Assembly (NCBI GenBank): GCA_016302545.1
Contig: JAEDNK010000032.1
Coordinates: 1 to 15,668, forward strand
Reading direction: 5' to 3'
Length of the DNA stretch: 15,668 nt
From: Bacillota bacterium
Lineage (GTDB): Bacteria; Bacillota; Clostridia; Peptostreptococcales; Anaerovoracaceae
Part shown: in pieces, positions 1-8,155 of the stretch
How positions within the stretch are numbered: the stretch's first letter is position 1
Layout of the letters: the number at the start of each line of letters is the position of its first letter
The notes under the pieces: model-generated
Database searches by the model: none
What the model saw: the letters and a program-made list of their open reading frames with translations, nothing else
What the model was told of the DNA's origin: nothing
Translations under genes and position numbers: made by a program

Positions 1-1028
1 TACAGCAGTTCTGCCAGCTCGTATATGAGCTTTTCCGTCTTTTCCCAGCCGAGGCACGGGTCAGTGATGGATTTACCGTAAACACCTTCGCCTATAGCCT
101 GGCAGCCGTCCTCGATATAGCTTTCTATCATAAGACCTTTTACCATATTGCCTATATCCCAATTGGAGCGCATGGAGTGAAGGACCTCCTTGGCGATTCT
201 CACCTGCTCCAGATAATTCTTTCCCGAGTTGGCGTGGTTGGTATCCACCATAATTGCCGGATTTTCCAGCCCCGCCTCGTGGTACATGTCACACACCGTA
301 ATCAGATCCTCGTAGTGATAGTTAGGAAGGGAGCGTCCCCTCTTGTTCACATAGCCCCGAAGAATCGTATGGGCGTAAGGATTTCCGTGGCTGGTTACCT
401 CCCAGCCTCTGTATATAAAGGTATGGGAGCTTTGGGCTGCGATGATTGAATTCATCATGACGGAGAAATCACCGCTGGTAGGATTTTTCATCCCCACAGG
501 AATATCAAGACCGCTGGCGGTAAGGCGGTGCAGCTGGTCCTCTACGGAGCGGGCACCTACTGCCACGTAGGAAAGCAGGTCGGAAAGGTATCTGTGGTTT
601 TCCGGATAGAGCATCTCGTCGGCGCAGGTAAAGCCCGTTTCCTTGATCGCTCTGATGTGGGTCTCTCTTACGGCTATGATGCCTTTGAGCATGTCCTCTT
701 CCATATTGGGGTCAGGCTGATGAAGGAGCCCCTTGTAGCCCTTGCCCGTAGTGCGGGGCTTGTTGGTGTAAATGCGGGGCACGATAAAAATCTTCTCCGC
801 AACCTTTTCTTGAACGGGTCTGAGCCTTGAGATGTAGTCGATTACCGCATCCTCGTTGTCTGCGGAGCAGGGACCTATTACGATCATAAATTTCTTTGAG
901 CGTCCTGCGATGATGTCCTTGATTTCGGCATCTCTCTGCTCCTTAAGAGCAGACATTTCTTCCGTTACAGGAAACATCTCCTTGATTTCCTTAGGAATTA
1001 TCAGTTTCCTCTTAAATTCCATATTCAT
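1..1028 (-). CDS. aroF: 3-deoxy-7-phosphoheptulonate (DAHP) synthase, class I AroF/G/H type, 3' end cut by window edge
   Basis: Condenses phosphoenolpyruvate and erythrose-4-phosphate to DAHP, the first step of the shikimate pathway, in the cytosol. The 342 visible residues read through without a break and end in YGKSITDPCLGW plus a short helix, so only a few C-terminal residues are missing compared with the roughly 350 of E. coli AroG. The four metal ligands of the family can be placed: Cys54 in IGPCS, His265 in DTNHANS, Glu302 in MIESY and Asp323 in ITDPC. The phosphate-binding KPRTT stretch is also present. The chosen ATG directly follows the tyrA stop and has GGAGG 8 nt upstream; a second ATG two codons later is less well spaced. 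It is the last operon gene visible in the window. The family is usually feedback inhibited by an aromatic amino acid; which one cannot be read here. Paralogue letter (F, G or H) is arbitrary. Confidence 0.95.
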   Translation of the reverse strand, partial: MNMEFKRKLIIPKEIKEMFPVTEEMSALKEQRDAEIKDIIAGRSKKFMIVIGPCSADNEDAVIDYISRLRPVQEKVAEKIFIVPRIYTNKPRTTGKGYKGLLHQPDPNMEEDMLKGIIAVRETHIRAIKETGFTCADEMLYPENHRYLSDLLSYVAVGARSVEDQLHRLTASGLDIPVGMKNPTSGDFSVMMNSIIAAQSSHTFIYRGWEVTSHGNPYAHTILRGYVNKRGRSLPNYHYEDLITVCDMYHEAGLENPAIMVDTNHANSGKNYLEQVRIAKEVLHSMRSNWDIGNMVKGLMIESYIEDGCQAIGEGVYGKSITDPCLGWEKTEKLIYELAELL

Positions 1029-1901
1029 TTATTCTTCCTCCGGTTTTTCTTTGTCGAATAATTTTCTTCTTGCAGTGGAGCGTCTCATCATATCCTTGAT
1101 GCCCTCCTTGTCGGCTTCCATGAGCATTCTTTCCAGCTTGGAAAACTCCATGGTAAACAGCTTCATCTGATGGAGCAGGGCGTCCTTGTTAAGGAGGAAA
1201 AGCTCGCTCCACATGGTTTCGTCGATTCTGGCAATTCTGGTCAGATCGCGGAAGGAGTCTCCTGTATAATCCTCCAGCTTCTCAGTATGATTGCAGGTCA
1301 TGAGAGACATGGCGATGCAGTGGGTAAGCTGAGATACGAAGCCTATCATCTCGTCGTGGTCGTTTGGGGGCAGCTCTGAAATGCGGGCAAACCTGAGGAG
1401 TTTACCTATCTGCCTGCACACATCCTTTGCTTCCTCCGTGTTCCTTTCCGTAGGCACCACTATGTAGTTGGCGGCGTGGAAAATCTTTTCGTTGCTGTTT
1501 TGAATGCCCAATCTTTCACATCCTGCCATAGGGTGAGCAGCTATGTATTCGCAGTCATCCCTGAGCATGTTCTGAATGTCGTATACCACGCAGCCCTTGA
1601 CACCGGTTACATCGGTGAGAATGGCTCCACTTTTGAAATACTGCTGGTTGTCTCTTATCCATTCCTTGAAAATATGCGGATACAGGGCGAATATTACCAC
1701 ATCCGCCGCGCCTATCAAATCAGCATCAGCCTCTGTGCTTCCCTCATATATTATATTGTTTGCCAAAGCGTACTCGATGGTTTCCCTGTCCGTATCTATG
1801 GCGTGAACCTTAAGTCCCTTTTTAGTCAGTCCCTTGGCGTAGCTGCCGCCGATAATTCCCAGACCGACGATTAAAATGTTGGTGTTTTCGTTAATCTTCA
1901 A
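1029..1901 (-). CDS. tyrA: Prephenate dehydrogenase (TTG start, no ACT domain)
   Basis: Oxidative decarboxylation of prephenate to 4-hydroxyphenylpyruvate, the committed step to tyrosine. The 290-residue protein opens with a Rossmann dinucleotide site, GLGIIGGS at residues 13-20, followed by Asp36 at the end of the second strand, where NAD-preferring enzymes carry an acid. The family signature AHPMAG is at 122-127 and the helical dimerisation half contains DHDEMIGFVSQLTH at 181-194. The protein stops soon after this domain, so the C-terminal ACT domain seen in B. subtilis TyrA (about 370 aa) is absent, as is a fused chorismate mutase. The start is TTG: it begins 11 nt inside the end of aroA, with GAGGT 8 nt upstream, and the next residues (MKINENTNILIVG) fit a normal N terminus. 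Translation is probably coupled to aroA. Arogenate as substrate cannot be excluded. Confidence 0.94.
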   Translation of the reverse strand: MKINENTNILIVGLGIIGGSYAKGLTKKGLKVHAIDTDRETIEYALANNIIYEGSTEADADLIGAADVVIFALYPHIFKEWIRDNQQYFKSGAILTDVTGVKGCVVYDIQNMLRDDCEYIAAHPMAGCERLGIQNSNEKIFHAANYIVVPTERNTEEAKDVCRQIGKLLRFARISELPPNDHDEMIGFVSQLTHCIAMSLMTCNHTEKLEDYTGDSFRDLTRIARIDETMWSELFLLNKDALLHQMKLFTMEFSKLERMLMEADKEGIKDMMRRSTARRKLFDKEKPEEE

Positions 1902-3138
1902 TTTTTTCTACCTCAATTCCCAGGCTCGCAAGCTTGTCGAAGAAATCAGGAAAGCTTTTCGACACCGCCTCCGCACCTTCTATTATTCCTCCCGTCACAG
2001 TCAGAAGCACCGCCTCTGACATGACAATTCTGTGGTCATTGAAGCCGTAAAGGGGCTCCTTGGGAGTTTTGATTCCTCCGCCGCCGATGACCATGCGGTT
2101 TTCTTCCATAATTACCTCTACACCAAACTTATCAAGGACCCGGGCCATTACCTCGCCCCGGTCGCTTTCCTTGATTTTAAGCCTTTTTGTCCCCGTAAAC
2201 ACCGCCCCTTTTCCGGTGACTGCCGCCGCCGCAAAGAGAATGGGTCCCAGGTCCGGACAGTCGGAAATGTCAAGCTCCGGTCTTCCTGACTTAAGCCGAG
2301 CCAACATTTCACTGCATACTCTGTCACCTTGCAGGCTGTCCTCATCAAGATTGCCGACCTGAACATCTCCGCCCAGCATATCCAATGCCTGGAAAAAGGC
2401 CGCATTTGAATAGTCTCCTTCTACCTTCGCCCGCTGAGGGCAGTATCGCTGACCTCCCCTGATGACTATTGTGTTTTCGTCGGACCGCTCAAAGCCGATG
2501 CCGAAGGTCTGTAAGGCGGAAAGTGTCATGTCGATATATGATCTGCTCTCCACAGGGGGTAGGATTTCCAACCTGCTTTCCCCCTCCAGTAAAGGCATGG
2601 CGAACAGGAGCCCGCTTATAAACTGGCTTGAAATGTTGCCGGCGACTTTGAAAACTCCGGCGTGGAGAGATCCTCTGACCCGAAGTCTTCCCTCAGACCT
2701 TTCAAACACCAGTCCTCTGTCCTCACATATTTTATCGTAGATCTCCATAGGTCTTTCCATAAGCCTTTCGCTGCCGTAAAGCTCTGCCTCCGCCTCCGAA
2801 GCAAGACACAGGGGCACAAAAAACCTGAGGGTGCTTCCGCTCTCCCTGCAGTTAAGACTGACAGGGGCAGTGCGATTTCTCACATCCGTGCCCTTTATTT
2901 TAAGTACGCTTTGCACATCGCCGTCTTCCTGCTCTCTCGCAGGAACTCTTTCCCATTGAGCTCCCAGCGCCCTGAGGCAGTCCAGGGTGGCAAGTATGTC
3001 CTGAGATTCTGCAATCCCTTTAATTTCCGAAATTCCATCGGAAAGTCCCGCGCATATGAGCAGCCTGTGTGCCATACTCTTTGAAGGCGGAGCCTCCACG
3101 AAGCCCTTGGCTTTTCCCTTATTTATCTTAATCTTCAT
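1891..3138 (-). CDS. aroA: 3-phosphoshikimate 1-carboxyvinyltransferase (EPSP synthase)
   Basis: Transfers the enolpyruvyl group of PEP to shikimate-3-phosphate, the sixth step of the shikimate pathway. Length is 415 aa, close to the usual 420-430. Visible landmarks are PPSKS at residues 17-21 with Lys20 and Arg25 in the substrate site, the PEP-loop motif RESGSTLRF at 98-106, SSQFISGLL at 170-178, the CPDLGP acid at 296, KESDR at 323-327, and the C-terminal NDHRIVM near 367-373. The loop equivalent to E. coli residues 94-101 keeps the glycine but has Phe where E. coli has Pro101. Residues 62-78 form a hydrophilic, acid-rich insertion of no known role. The ATG overlaps the end of aroQ by 11 nt; the best purine stretch before it is GGGAA, so coupling to aroQ translation is likely. 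Confidence 0.96.
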   Translation of the reverse strand: MKIKINKGKAKGFVEAPPSKSMAHRLLICAGLSDGISEIKGIAESQDILATLDCLRALGAQWERVPAREQEDGDVQSVLKIKGTDVRNRTAPVSLNCRESGSTLRFFVPLCLASEAEAELYGSERLMERPMEIYDKICEDRGLVFERSEGRLRVRGSLHAGVFKVAGNISSQFISGLLFAMPLLEGESRLEILPPVESRSYIDMTLSALQTFGIGFERSDENTIVIRGGQRYCPQRAKVEGDYSNAAFFQALDMLGGDVQVGNLDEDSLQGDRVCSEMLARLKSGRPELDISDCPDLGPILFAAAAVTGKGAVFTGTKRLKIKESDRGEVMARVLDKFGVEVIMEENRMVIGGGGIKTPKEPLYGFNDHRIVMSEAVLLTVTGGIIEGAEAVSKSFPDFFDKLASLGIEVEKIED

Positions 3139-3577
3139 TATTCCCGTTAAGCTTCTCCTTAAGAAAGTCTATGGCCTCCAAGTAGCCGTCGGTACCGTGG
3201 CCTGTCACCGTAAAGCAGCAGGCAGCCCTGATGTAGCTTACCTGTCTGAAATCCTCCCTTTCCTCCACCCTGGAGATATGAACCTCGGCAGTAGGTATTC
3301 CCACAGCTTTAACCGCATCCAGAAGGGCAATGCTGGTGTGAGTGTAGGCTCCCGGATTGATTACGATAGCATCAATGCCCTCGAAGTATGCCTGCTGGAT
3401 TCTGTCCACCAGAGCGCCTTCGTGGTTTGACTGAAAAAATTCACACTGAAGACCCAGATTTTTGCAGTGAGCCTTTGTTTTTTCAACCAGAGCATCGTAG
3501 CTTTCCCTGCCGTACTTGTCCGGCTCCCTGATGCCAAGCATATTGAGATTAGGTCCGTTTATGATCAAAAATTTCAT
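3128..3577 (-). CDS. aroQ: 3-dehydroquinate dehydratase, type II
   Basis: Dehydrates 3-dehydroquinate to 3-dehydroshikimate, the third shikimate-pathway step, by the anti-elimination route of the small dodecameric type II enzymes. The 149-residue length is typical (about 145-150). The N-terminal signature INGPNLNMLGIREPDKYG contains the flexible-lid Arg17 and the catalytic Tyr22. NPGAYTHTS carries Asn74, and the EVHIS segment carries the catalytic His100, followed by the arginine-rich EREDFR stretch. There is no resemblance to the Schiff-base type I (AroD) enzyme. The start ATG overlaps the aroC stop as ATGA and has AGGAG about 7 nt upstream. It is followed by aroA with an 11-nt overlap. The neighbouring aroB makes its substrate. 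Confidence 0.97.
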   Translation of the reverse strand: MKFLIINGPNLNMLGIREPDKYGRESYDALVEKTKAHCKNLGLQCEFFQSNHEGALVDRIQQAYFEGIDAIVINPGAYTHTSIALLDAVKAVGIPTAEVHISRVEEREDFRQVSYIRAACCFTVTGHGTDGYLEAIDFLKEKLNGNNED

Positions 3578-4686
3578 TTCTTTTCTCCTGTTCTCAGCCA
3601 GTCTGCTCCGTATCTTACGGCAAGCAGATCTGCCAGAGTAATGGCGGTAACGGCGTTTACAACGGCTCCTGCCCTGTGAACGATAGCCGGATCGTGGCGT
3701 CCATTTAAGCTGAGGACAGCGTTTTCTCCGCTTTTAATATCAACGGTCCTCTGCTCCTTAAAAATCGACGGTGTAGGCTTTACAGCCGTTCTGAACACTA
3801 TTGGCATACCGTTTGTAATGCCTCCGTTGATGCCGCCGCTGTTGTTGGTCTCCGTATATATTTTTTTGCCGTCTGTTCTAAGGCAGTCGTTTGCCTGTGA
3901 ACCCCTCATCTCAGCAATGGCGAATCCGGCTCCGAACTCAATACCCTTTACCGCAGGTACTGAGAAGACAGCATGCGCCAGCATTCCCTCTACGGTGTCA
4001 AACCAAGGTTCGCCTACGCCTTCCGGCATTCCCAGTATCAGTGTCTCCAATACTCCGCCTACGCTGTCGCCTTCTGCGGCAGCGGTCAGAATTTTCTTTT
4101 CCATCTCATCGGCAGTCTTACCGTCAAGCACAGGAAAATCTGCTTCAGCCAGTGATCTTATATCAGCTTCTGCCCATACTGCCGTGCCGAAGTCTCTGTC
4201 GCTGATACCTCCGCAGCTTTTGATGTGTGTTCCTATGATTATGCCCTTGTCCTCCAGAGCCTTCATTACAACAGCACCTGCGGCTACGAGAGCCGCCGTA
4301 ATCCTGCCGGAAAAATGTCCTCCTCCTCTGTAGTCCTCAAAACCGCCGTACTTATACATGGCAGTCAGGTCTGCATGGGAGGGTCTGGCAAGCCGGCTCA
4401 CGCTGTCATAGTCCTTGCTTCTGGTATCTTCATTTCTTATTATAATGCATAGGGGTGTCCCCGTGGTATATCCGTTGAATACCCCGCTTAATATCTCATA
4501 TCTGTCAGGCTCCCTTCTGGCTGTGGAAATCCTTCCTGAAGGTCTGCGCTGAGTAAGCCTTGCTGCTATATACTCCTCGTCTATTTTAATGCCCCCCGGC
4601 AGCCCGTCCAGTACAGCTCCAATGGCAGGACCGTGGCTTTCTCCGAACAATGTGACGGTTATGGCGTTTCCAAATGTATTCTTCAT
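3574..4686 (-). CDS. aroC: Chorismate synthase
   Basis: Converts EPSP to chorismate by a reduced-FMN-dependent 1,4-elimination, the last step of the shared trunk. The 370 aa match the usual size (about 360-390). All family blocks appear in order: FGESHGPAIGAVLDGLPGG (His18 in the flavin site), the basic RRPSGRISTARREPD near residues 48-62, PSHADLT, the glycine-rich YRGGGHFSGR, NNSGGINGGITNG, and the C-terminal GRHDPAIVHRA. No flavin reductase domain is fused, so the reductant comes from elsewhere, as in other bacteria. The ATG overlaps the aroB stop by 4 nt and sits behind GGAGGT, which lies inside the last codons of aroB. Its product is the branch point used by pheA and tyrA in the same operon. 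Confidence 0.98.
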   Translation of the reverse strand: MKNTFGNAITVTLFGESHGPAIGAVLDGLPGGIKIDEEYIAARLTQRRPSGRISTARREPDRYEILSGVFNGYTTGTPLCIIIRNEDTRSKDYDSVSRLARPSHADLTAMYKYGGFEDYRGGGHFSGRITAALVAAGAVVMKALEDKGIIIGTHIKSCGGISDRDFGTAVWAEADIRSLAEADFPVLDGKTADEMEKKILTAAAEGDSVGGVLETLILGMPEGVGEPWFDTVEGMLAHAVFSVPAVKGIEFGAGFAIAEMRGSQANDCLRTDGKKIYTETNNSGGINGGITNGMPIVFRTAVKPTPSIFKEQRTVDIKSGENAVLSLNGRHDPAIVHRAGAVVNAVTAITLADLLAVRYGADWLRTGEKK

Positions 4687-5699
4687 CCAAATACCTCCAG
4701 ATAATCCTTCATAAGCTGCTCTTCTGACGCAGCCTCAAAGCTAAAGCTTCCTATATCCTCAAGGCGGACTGTCACAATTTTGTCTCCCTCCGCCTTCTTG
4801 TCGTGCATTGCAGCGGCTATGACCTTCTCCGGCTCAAAGGCCCCTTCGGAAAAGCCCGCAGGCAGGTGCTCTCCGGTAAGAACAGCCTTTATCCTGTCCC
4901 TTACACCTTCGCCGCACATAGGCAGCATCCCCAGAGCCACACACTCGCCGTGGTAAAGTCCTGTCAGGGCTTCTATGCCGTGTCCCAGAGTATGACCGAA
5001 GTTGAGAACCCTTCTCAGTCCTGCCTCCTTTTCGTCCTCTTCCACAACCTTGGCCTTCAGCCTTACCGCACCGGCAATTATCTCATCGAGATTCGGGTTT
5101 CCCACAATCCCATCTCTTTCTATCCGCTCAAAAAGCTCTTTATCCATACAGGCTGCAATTTTAATAATCTCTGCAGCACCGCAGGCGAACTGTCTGGGAC
5201 TGAGAGTTTCCAGCACATCAGGGTCTATGATGACTCCCTTAGGCTGGTGAAAAGCGCCTATTATGTTCTTGACTCCGTCAAGGTCCACAGCGGTCTTTCC
5301 GCCCACTGATGAATCCACCTGAGAAAGCAAAGTGGTGGGAACATTATAGAAATCTACTCCCCTCATATAGCAGGCCGCCGCAAAGCCGGCCATATCACCT
5401 GCCACGCCGCCGCCTACTGCCACCACGCAGTCCTTTCTGGAAAAGCCCTCTCTCATCATTTTGGTACAGATATTGAGAAAATTCTGCGGTGTTTTGGAGG
5501 CTTCTCCAGCCTGGAAAATACCTGCTGTGGATACCCTGCAGCCGGCAGCCACCCGGCAGTAATACTTTTCCGGCACTCCGCTGTCGGTGACTATCATAAC
5601 CTTCCTGTCAAGGTCAAAAATCTCAGAGGCTCTCTCAAGTGCCCCTCTTTCAATGACTATATCATAGCTGTTTTTTCCCAATCCTACAGGGATAACCAT
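4683..5699 (-). CDS. aroB: 3-dehydroquinate synthase
   Basis: Cyclises DAHP to 3-dehydroquinate using catalytic NAD+ and a divalent metal, the second shikimate-pathway step. The protein is 338 aa, slightly shorter than the common 345-360. The glycine-rich NAD segment GGGVAGDMAGFAAACYMRG is at residues 96-114 and is followed by PTTLLSQVDSSVGGKTAVD. The three metal ligands can be assigned as Glu177 (AAEIIK), His236 (FGHTLGHG) and His250 (YHGE); the 14-residue spacing of the two histidines agrees with other bacterial enzymes. The ATG has GGAGG 8 nt upstream, and the gene begins 12 nt after the pheA stop. It ends in a 4-nt overlap with aroC. Confidence 0.97.
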   Translation of the reverse strand: MVIPVGLGKNSYDIVIERGALERASEIFDLDRKVMIVTDSGVPEKYYCRVAAGCRVSTAGIFQAGEASKTPQNFLNICTKMMREGFSRKDCVVAVGGGVAGDMAGFAAACYMRGVDFYNVPTTLLSQVDSSVGGKTAVDLDGVKNIIGAFHQPKGVIIDPDVLETLSPRQFACGAAEIIKIAACMDKELFERIERDGIVGNPNLDEIIAGAVRLKAKVVEEDEKEAGLRRVLNFGHTLGHGIEALTGLYHGECVALGMLPMCGEGVRDRIKAVLTGEHLPAGFSEGAFEPEKVIAAAMHDKKAEGDKIVTVRLEDIGSFSFEAASEEQLMKDYLEVFG

Positions 5700-5711
5700 G
5701 CCTTACTCCTC

Positions 5712-6842
5712 CTATTTCTCCGACTCTTGCAGCTTCTCTTTATATACCTTTTGAGGGTAAAGGGTCTTGTATGAGCCGACTATTTTAATCTTATCGCAGC
5801 TTTCCTTCATTTCCTCGATACAGGCCTTGCCTTCCTCACCGTAAATGTCGCCTTCCGCCTCTACATAGAAGTAGTACTGCCACATCAGCTCCTTCATTGG
5901 CCTCGACCTTAAGGTTCTGATGTTGAAGCCGTGACGGCCTATTATGGTCAGGGCCTTTGCCAGTGATCCCGCCTCGTTTCTGGCAGTGAACACCAGAGAG
6001 AAGTAAGGCTGGCTGCCGCTCTTTTCCGAGTGACCTTCAACCCTGGAAAACACTGCAAACCTGGTGGTATTGGAGCGGTCGTCGTTAATGCTCCTTGCCA
6101 CAACGGAAAGGCCGAAAAGCTCTGCCGACTCGGCGCTTCCTATGGCGGCCACGGTCTTATCGCCCATATTCTTGACATACTCTGCCGCAAGGGCGGTGTT
6201 AGAGTACTCCTTTTCCGAAAGCCCTCTTTCCTTTATGAAGGTTGAGCACTGAGAAAGAGCCTGAGGGTGGCTGACTACCGTCTTTATATCGTCTATTGCC
6301 GCCCCTGATACACCTAAAAGGTCGTGGGTCACAGGCAGATCGTACATGCCGTTTACATGGAGATTCCCCGTAAACATCAGGTCGTTTACCTGATCCACAT
6401 CTCCCGCGAAGCTGTTTTCCACAGGCAGCAGGGCGCAGTCACACTCTCCCGACTCCACCGCATCGTAGGCTTTCTTAAAGCCGGAAAATGCCACCTTCTC
6501 GGCGGTAGGAAAGAGATGGCAGGCCGCAATGTGGGCAAAGGCTCCCTCTGTGCCGCAGTATGCCACCTTAAGTCCCGACATCATTGAGGTCTGATACCTT
6601 CTCGAAACAGCCATGACATTCTTTAAAAAGCTGAGGTAATATGAGCGCAGACTGCTGTCCTCCACTCTTTGAGCGCCGTTTTTCAACACCTCCGCCTCTC
6701 TGCCCGGGTCCAGCACAGGCAGCCCGTTCTTCATCTTATACTCCGCTACCTGACGGACCAGCTTCATACGACTGACAAAAAGCTCCGCCATTTTATTGTC
6801 AATTTCGGTAATTTCTTTTCTTAATCCCTTTAAGTCCTTCAT
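5712..6842 (-). CDS. pheA: Bifunctional chorismate mutase / prephenate dehydratase (P-protein)
   Basis: Rearranges chorismate to prephenate and then dehydrates it to phenylpyruvate for phenylalanine. The 376-residue protein has three parts. An AroQ-type helical chorismate mutase domain (about 1-85) has Arg8, Arg25 and Lys36 in the positions of the E. coli catalytic Arg11, Arg28 and Lys39. The prephenate dehydratase domain (about 91-268) contains PVENS, SHPQALSQC at 191-199 and the catalytic TRF at 260-262. An ACT regulatory domain (about 278-360) follows. In E. coli this domain binds Phe through GALV and ESRP; here the matching stretches are GSLAKAL (292-298) and RSRP (312-315), so the glutamate is an arginine. 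GGAGG lies 12 nt before the ATG, a longish spacing. It is the second gene of the operon, 37 nt after the aminotransferase. Confidence 0.96.
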   Translation of the reverse strand: MKDLKGLRKEITEIDNKMAELFVSRMKLVRQVAEYKMKNGLPVLDPGREAEVLKNGAQRVEDSSLRSYYLSFLKNVMAVSRRYQTSMMSGLKVAYCGTEGAFAHIAACHLFPTAEKVAFSGFKKAYDAVESGECDCALLPVENSFAGDVDQVNDLMFTGNLHVNGMYDLPVTHDLLGVSGAAIDDIKTVVSHPQALSQCSTFIKERGLSEKEYSNTALAAEYVKNMGDKTVAAIGSAESAELFGLSVVARSINDDRSNTTRFAVFSRVEGHSEKSGSQPYFSLVFTARNEAGSLAKALTIIGRHGFNIRTLRSRPMKELMWQYYFYVEAEGDIYGEEGKACIEEMKESCDKIKIVGSYKTLYPQKVYKEKLQESEK

Positions 6843-6879
6843 TATATATGTTTTCCTCCGCTTATATCCGCTATGTCAG

Positions 6880-8070
6880 CTATATCAGCCCGTAATCTGC
6901 AGCCAGCCCTCTGAAGGCTTCCGCCGACCTTTCTATCTGCTTTTGATCTACGCAGTAGGATATTCTCACATAACCCTCTATGCCGAAGCTGTCTGAGGGC
7001 ACCAGCAGCAGCTCATACTTTTTAGCTCTCTCCGAAAATTCCTTTCCGTCTCCCGAAGGTGATTTGACGAAGAGGTAAAAAGCGCCGTCAGGTCTTACCG
7101 CTTCAAAACCGCAGTCTGTAACAATTTCGTAAATAAGCTGCCTGTTTTTGGCATACTCCTCCAGGTTGGAGGTTATACCCTGATTCATGGCGACCACATA
7201 CTGTGCAAGGGCCGGAGCGCAGACATAGCCCAGACTCCTGCCGCTTCCGCAGATTGCCGAAAATACCTTCTTGCGGCGTTCCGCTCTCGGAGAAACCATT
7301 ATGTAGCCTATTCTGTCTCCCGGCATAGAAAGGGATTTGCTCCAAGAATAACACACTATGGTATTGTCATAGTAGTCCACCGGAAGGGCCGGCTTTACAC
7401 CGTCGTAGACCAGCTCTCTGTACGGTTCATCGGATATGAGAAAAATCTCCGTCCCAAACCTTTGCTGCGCCTCTCCCAATATATCTGCCAGCGCCTTCAT
7501 GCTTTCCTCAGTCAGAACAGCACCCGTAGGGTTGTTAGGCGAGTTTACGATTACAGCTGCCGTATCGGGACCCAGCGCCTCTGCCAGCTTGTCAAAATCC
7601 GGCTGGAAGTCCTCGGTCCTCACAGGAACTTCAACCACCGCCGCTCCTGCATTCTCGCTAAATACCTTATACTCAGGAAAGTATGGCGTAAATACTATTA
7701 CGTTGCTGCCCTCACTGCACACCGAGCGCAGAGCTATGGCAAGAGAGGCCGCCGCTCCCGCCGTCATATAGAAGTCCGATGGCTCGCAACCGATTTCATA
7801 TCTCTCATTTATATAGTCGCTTATGGTCTTCCTGACCTGTATATCCCCGGGAGCTGAGGTATAGCCATGAAGCTGCGGGGTTTCCACTTCCTCCAGCAGA
7901 TAGTAAAAGCTTCTCGTAACCCTTTCAGGGCAAGGCACATTTGGATTGCCAAGACTGAAATCCAGAACCTTATCCTCGCCTATTTCTGCCTTTCTTTTGT
8001 TTCCGTACTCAAACAGTTCCCGTATTACGGAGCTGTTCTCTCCCATTTCTATCATCTTTTCGTTCAGCAT
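6880..8070 (-). CDS. PLP-dependent aminotransferase, class I/II (probable aromatic or aspartate aminotransferase)
   Basis: Fold-type I aminotransferase of 396 aa. Visible active-site elements are SPNNPTG at 177-183, DEPY at 214-217, the cofactor Schiff-base lysine Lys245 in SWSKSLSMPGDRIGY, and the carboxylate-binding Arg369 near the C terminus. As first gene of an operon that makes phenylpyruvate and 4-hydroxyphenylpyruvate, it most likely performs the final transamination to Phe and Tyr. Substrate specificity cannot be read from motifs, and aspartate or another keto acid is possible. A longer reading frame opens at 8130, but its start lies on the likely -35 element. The ATG at 8070 has GAGGA 8 nt upstream and falls about 24 nt after the predicted transcription start, so it is preferred. 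Confidence 0.9.
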   Translation of the reverse strand: MLNEKMIEMGENSSVIRELFEYGNKRKAEIGEDKVLDFSLGNPNVPCPERVTRSFYYLLEEVETPQLHGYTSAPGDIQVRKTISDYINERYEIGCEPSDFYMTAGAAASLAIALRSVCSEGSNVIVFTPYFPEYKVFSENAGAAVVEVPVRTEDFQPDFDKLAEALGPDTAAVIVNSPNNPTGAVLTEESMKALADILGEAQQRFGTEIFLISDEPYRELVYDGVKPALPVDYYDNTIVCYSWSKSLSMPGDRIGYIMVSPRAERRKKVFSAICGSGRSLGYVCAPALAQYVVAMNQGITSNLEEYAKNRQLIYEIVTDCGFEAVRPDGAFYLFVKSPSGDGKEFSERAKKYELLLVPSDSFGIEGYVRISYCVDQKQIERSAEAFRGLAADYGLI

Positions 8071-8100
8071 ATTTTCAGTCCTCTTTTTTATAATGGATTT

Positions 8101-8130
8101 ATTGTAACTCACTTTTACCATGCCTGTCAA
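8101..8130 (-). promoter_or_regulatory. Predicted promoter of the aromatic amino acid operon
   Basis: Reading leftwards, TTGACA (8130-8125) and TACAAT (8106-8101) are separated by 18 nt, a good sigma-A-type match with a slightly long spacer. Transcription would begin near 8094, leaving a leader of about 24 nt before the aminotransferase ATG. That is too short for a T-box or a Trp-type attenuator, so control is more likely at initiation. Inferred from sequence only. Confidence 0.7.
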
Positions 8131-8155
8131 CCGTTGAAATCACAAAAACAGAAAA

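Noticed and set aside
3818..4333. 171-codon open frame on the plus strand opposite aroC
   Set aside because: Low-complexity Ser/Pro/Ala composition and antisense position show it is a shadow of aroC; no ribosome binding site or family motif.
8071..8130. N-terminal extension of the aminotransferase to 8130
   Set aside because: It would cover the -35 and -10 elements of the operon promoter; the ATG at 8070 has a well-placed GAGGA and gives a normal length.
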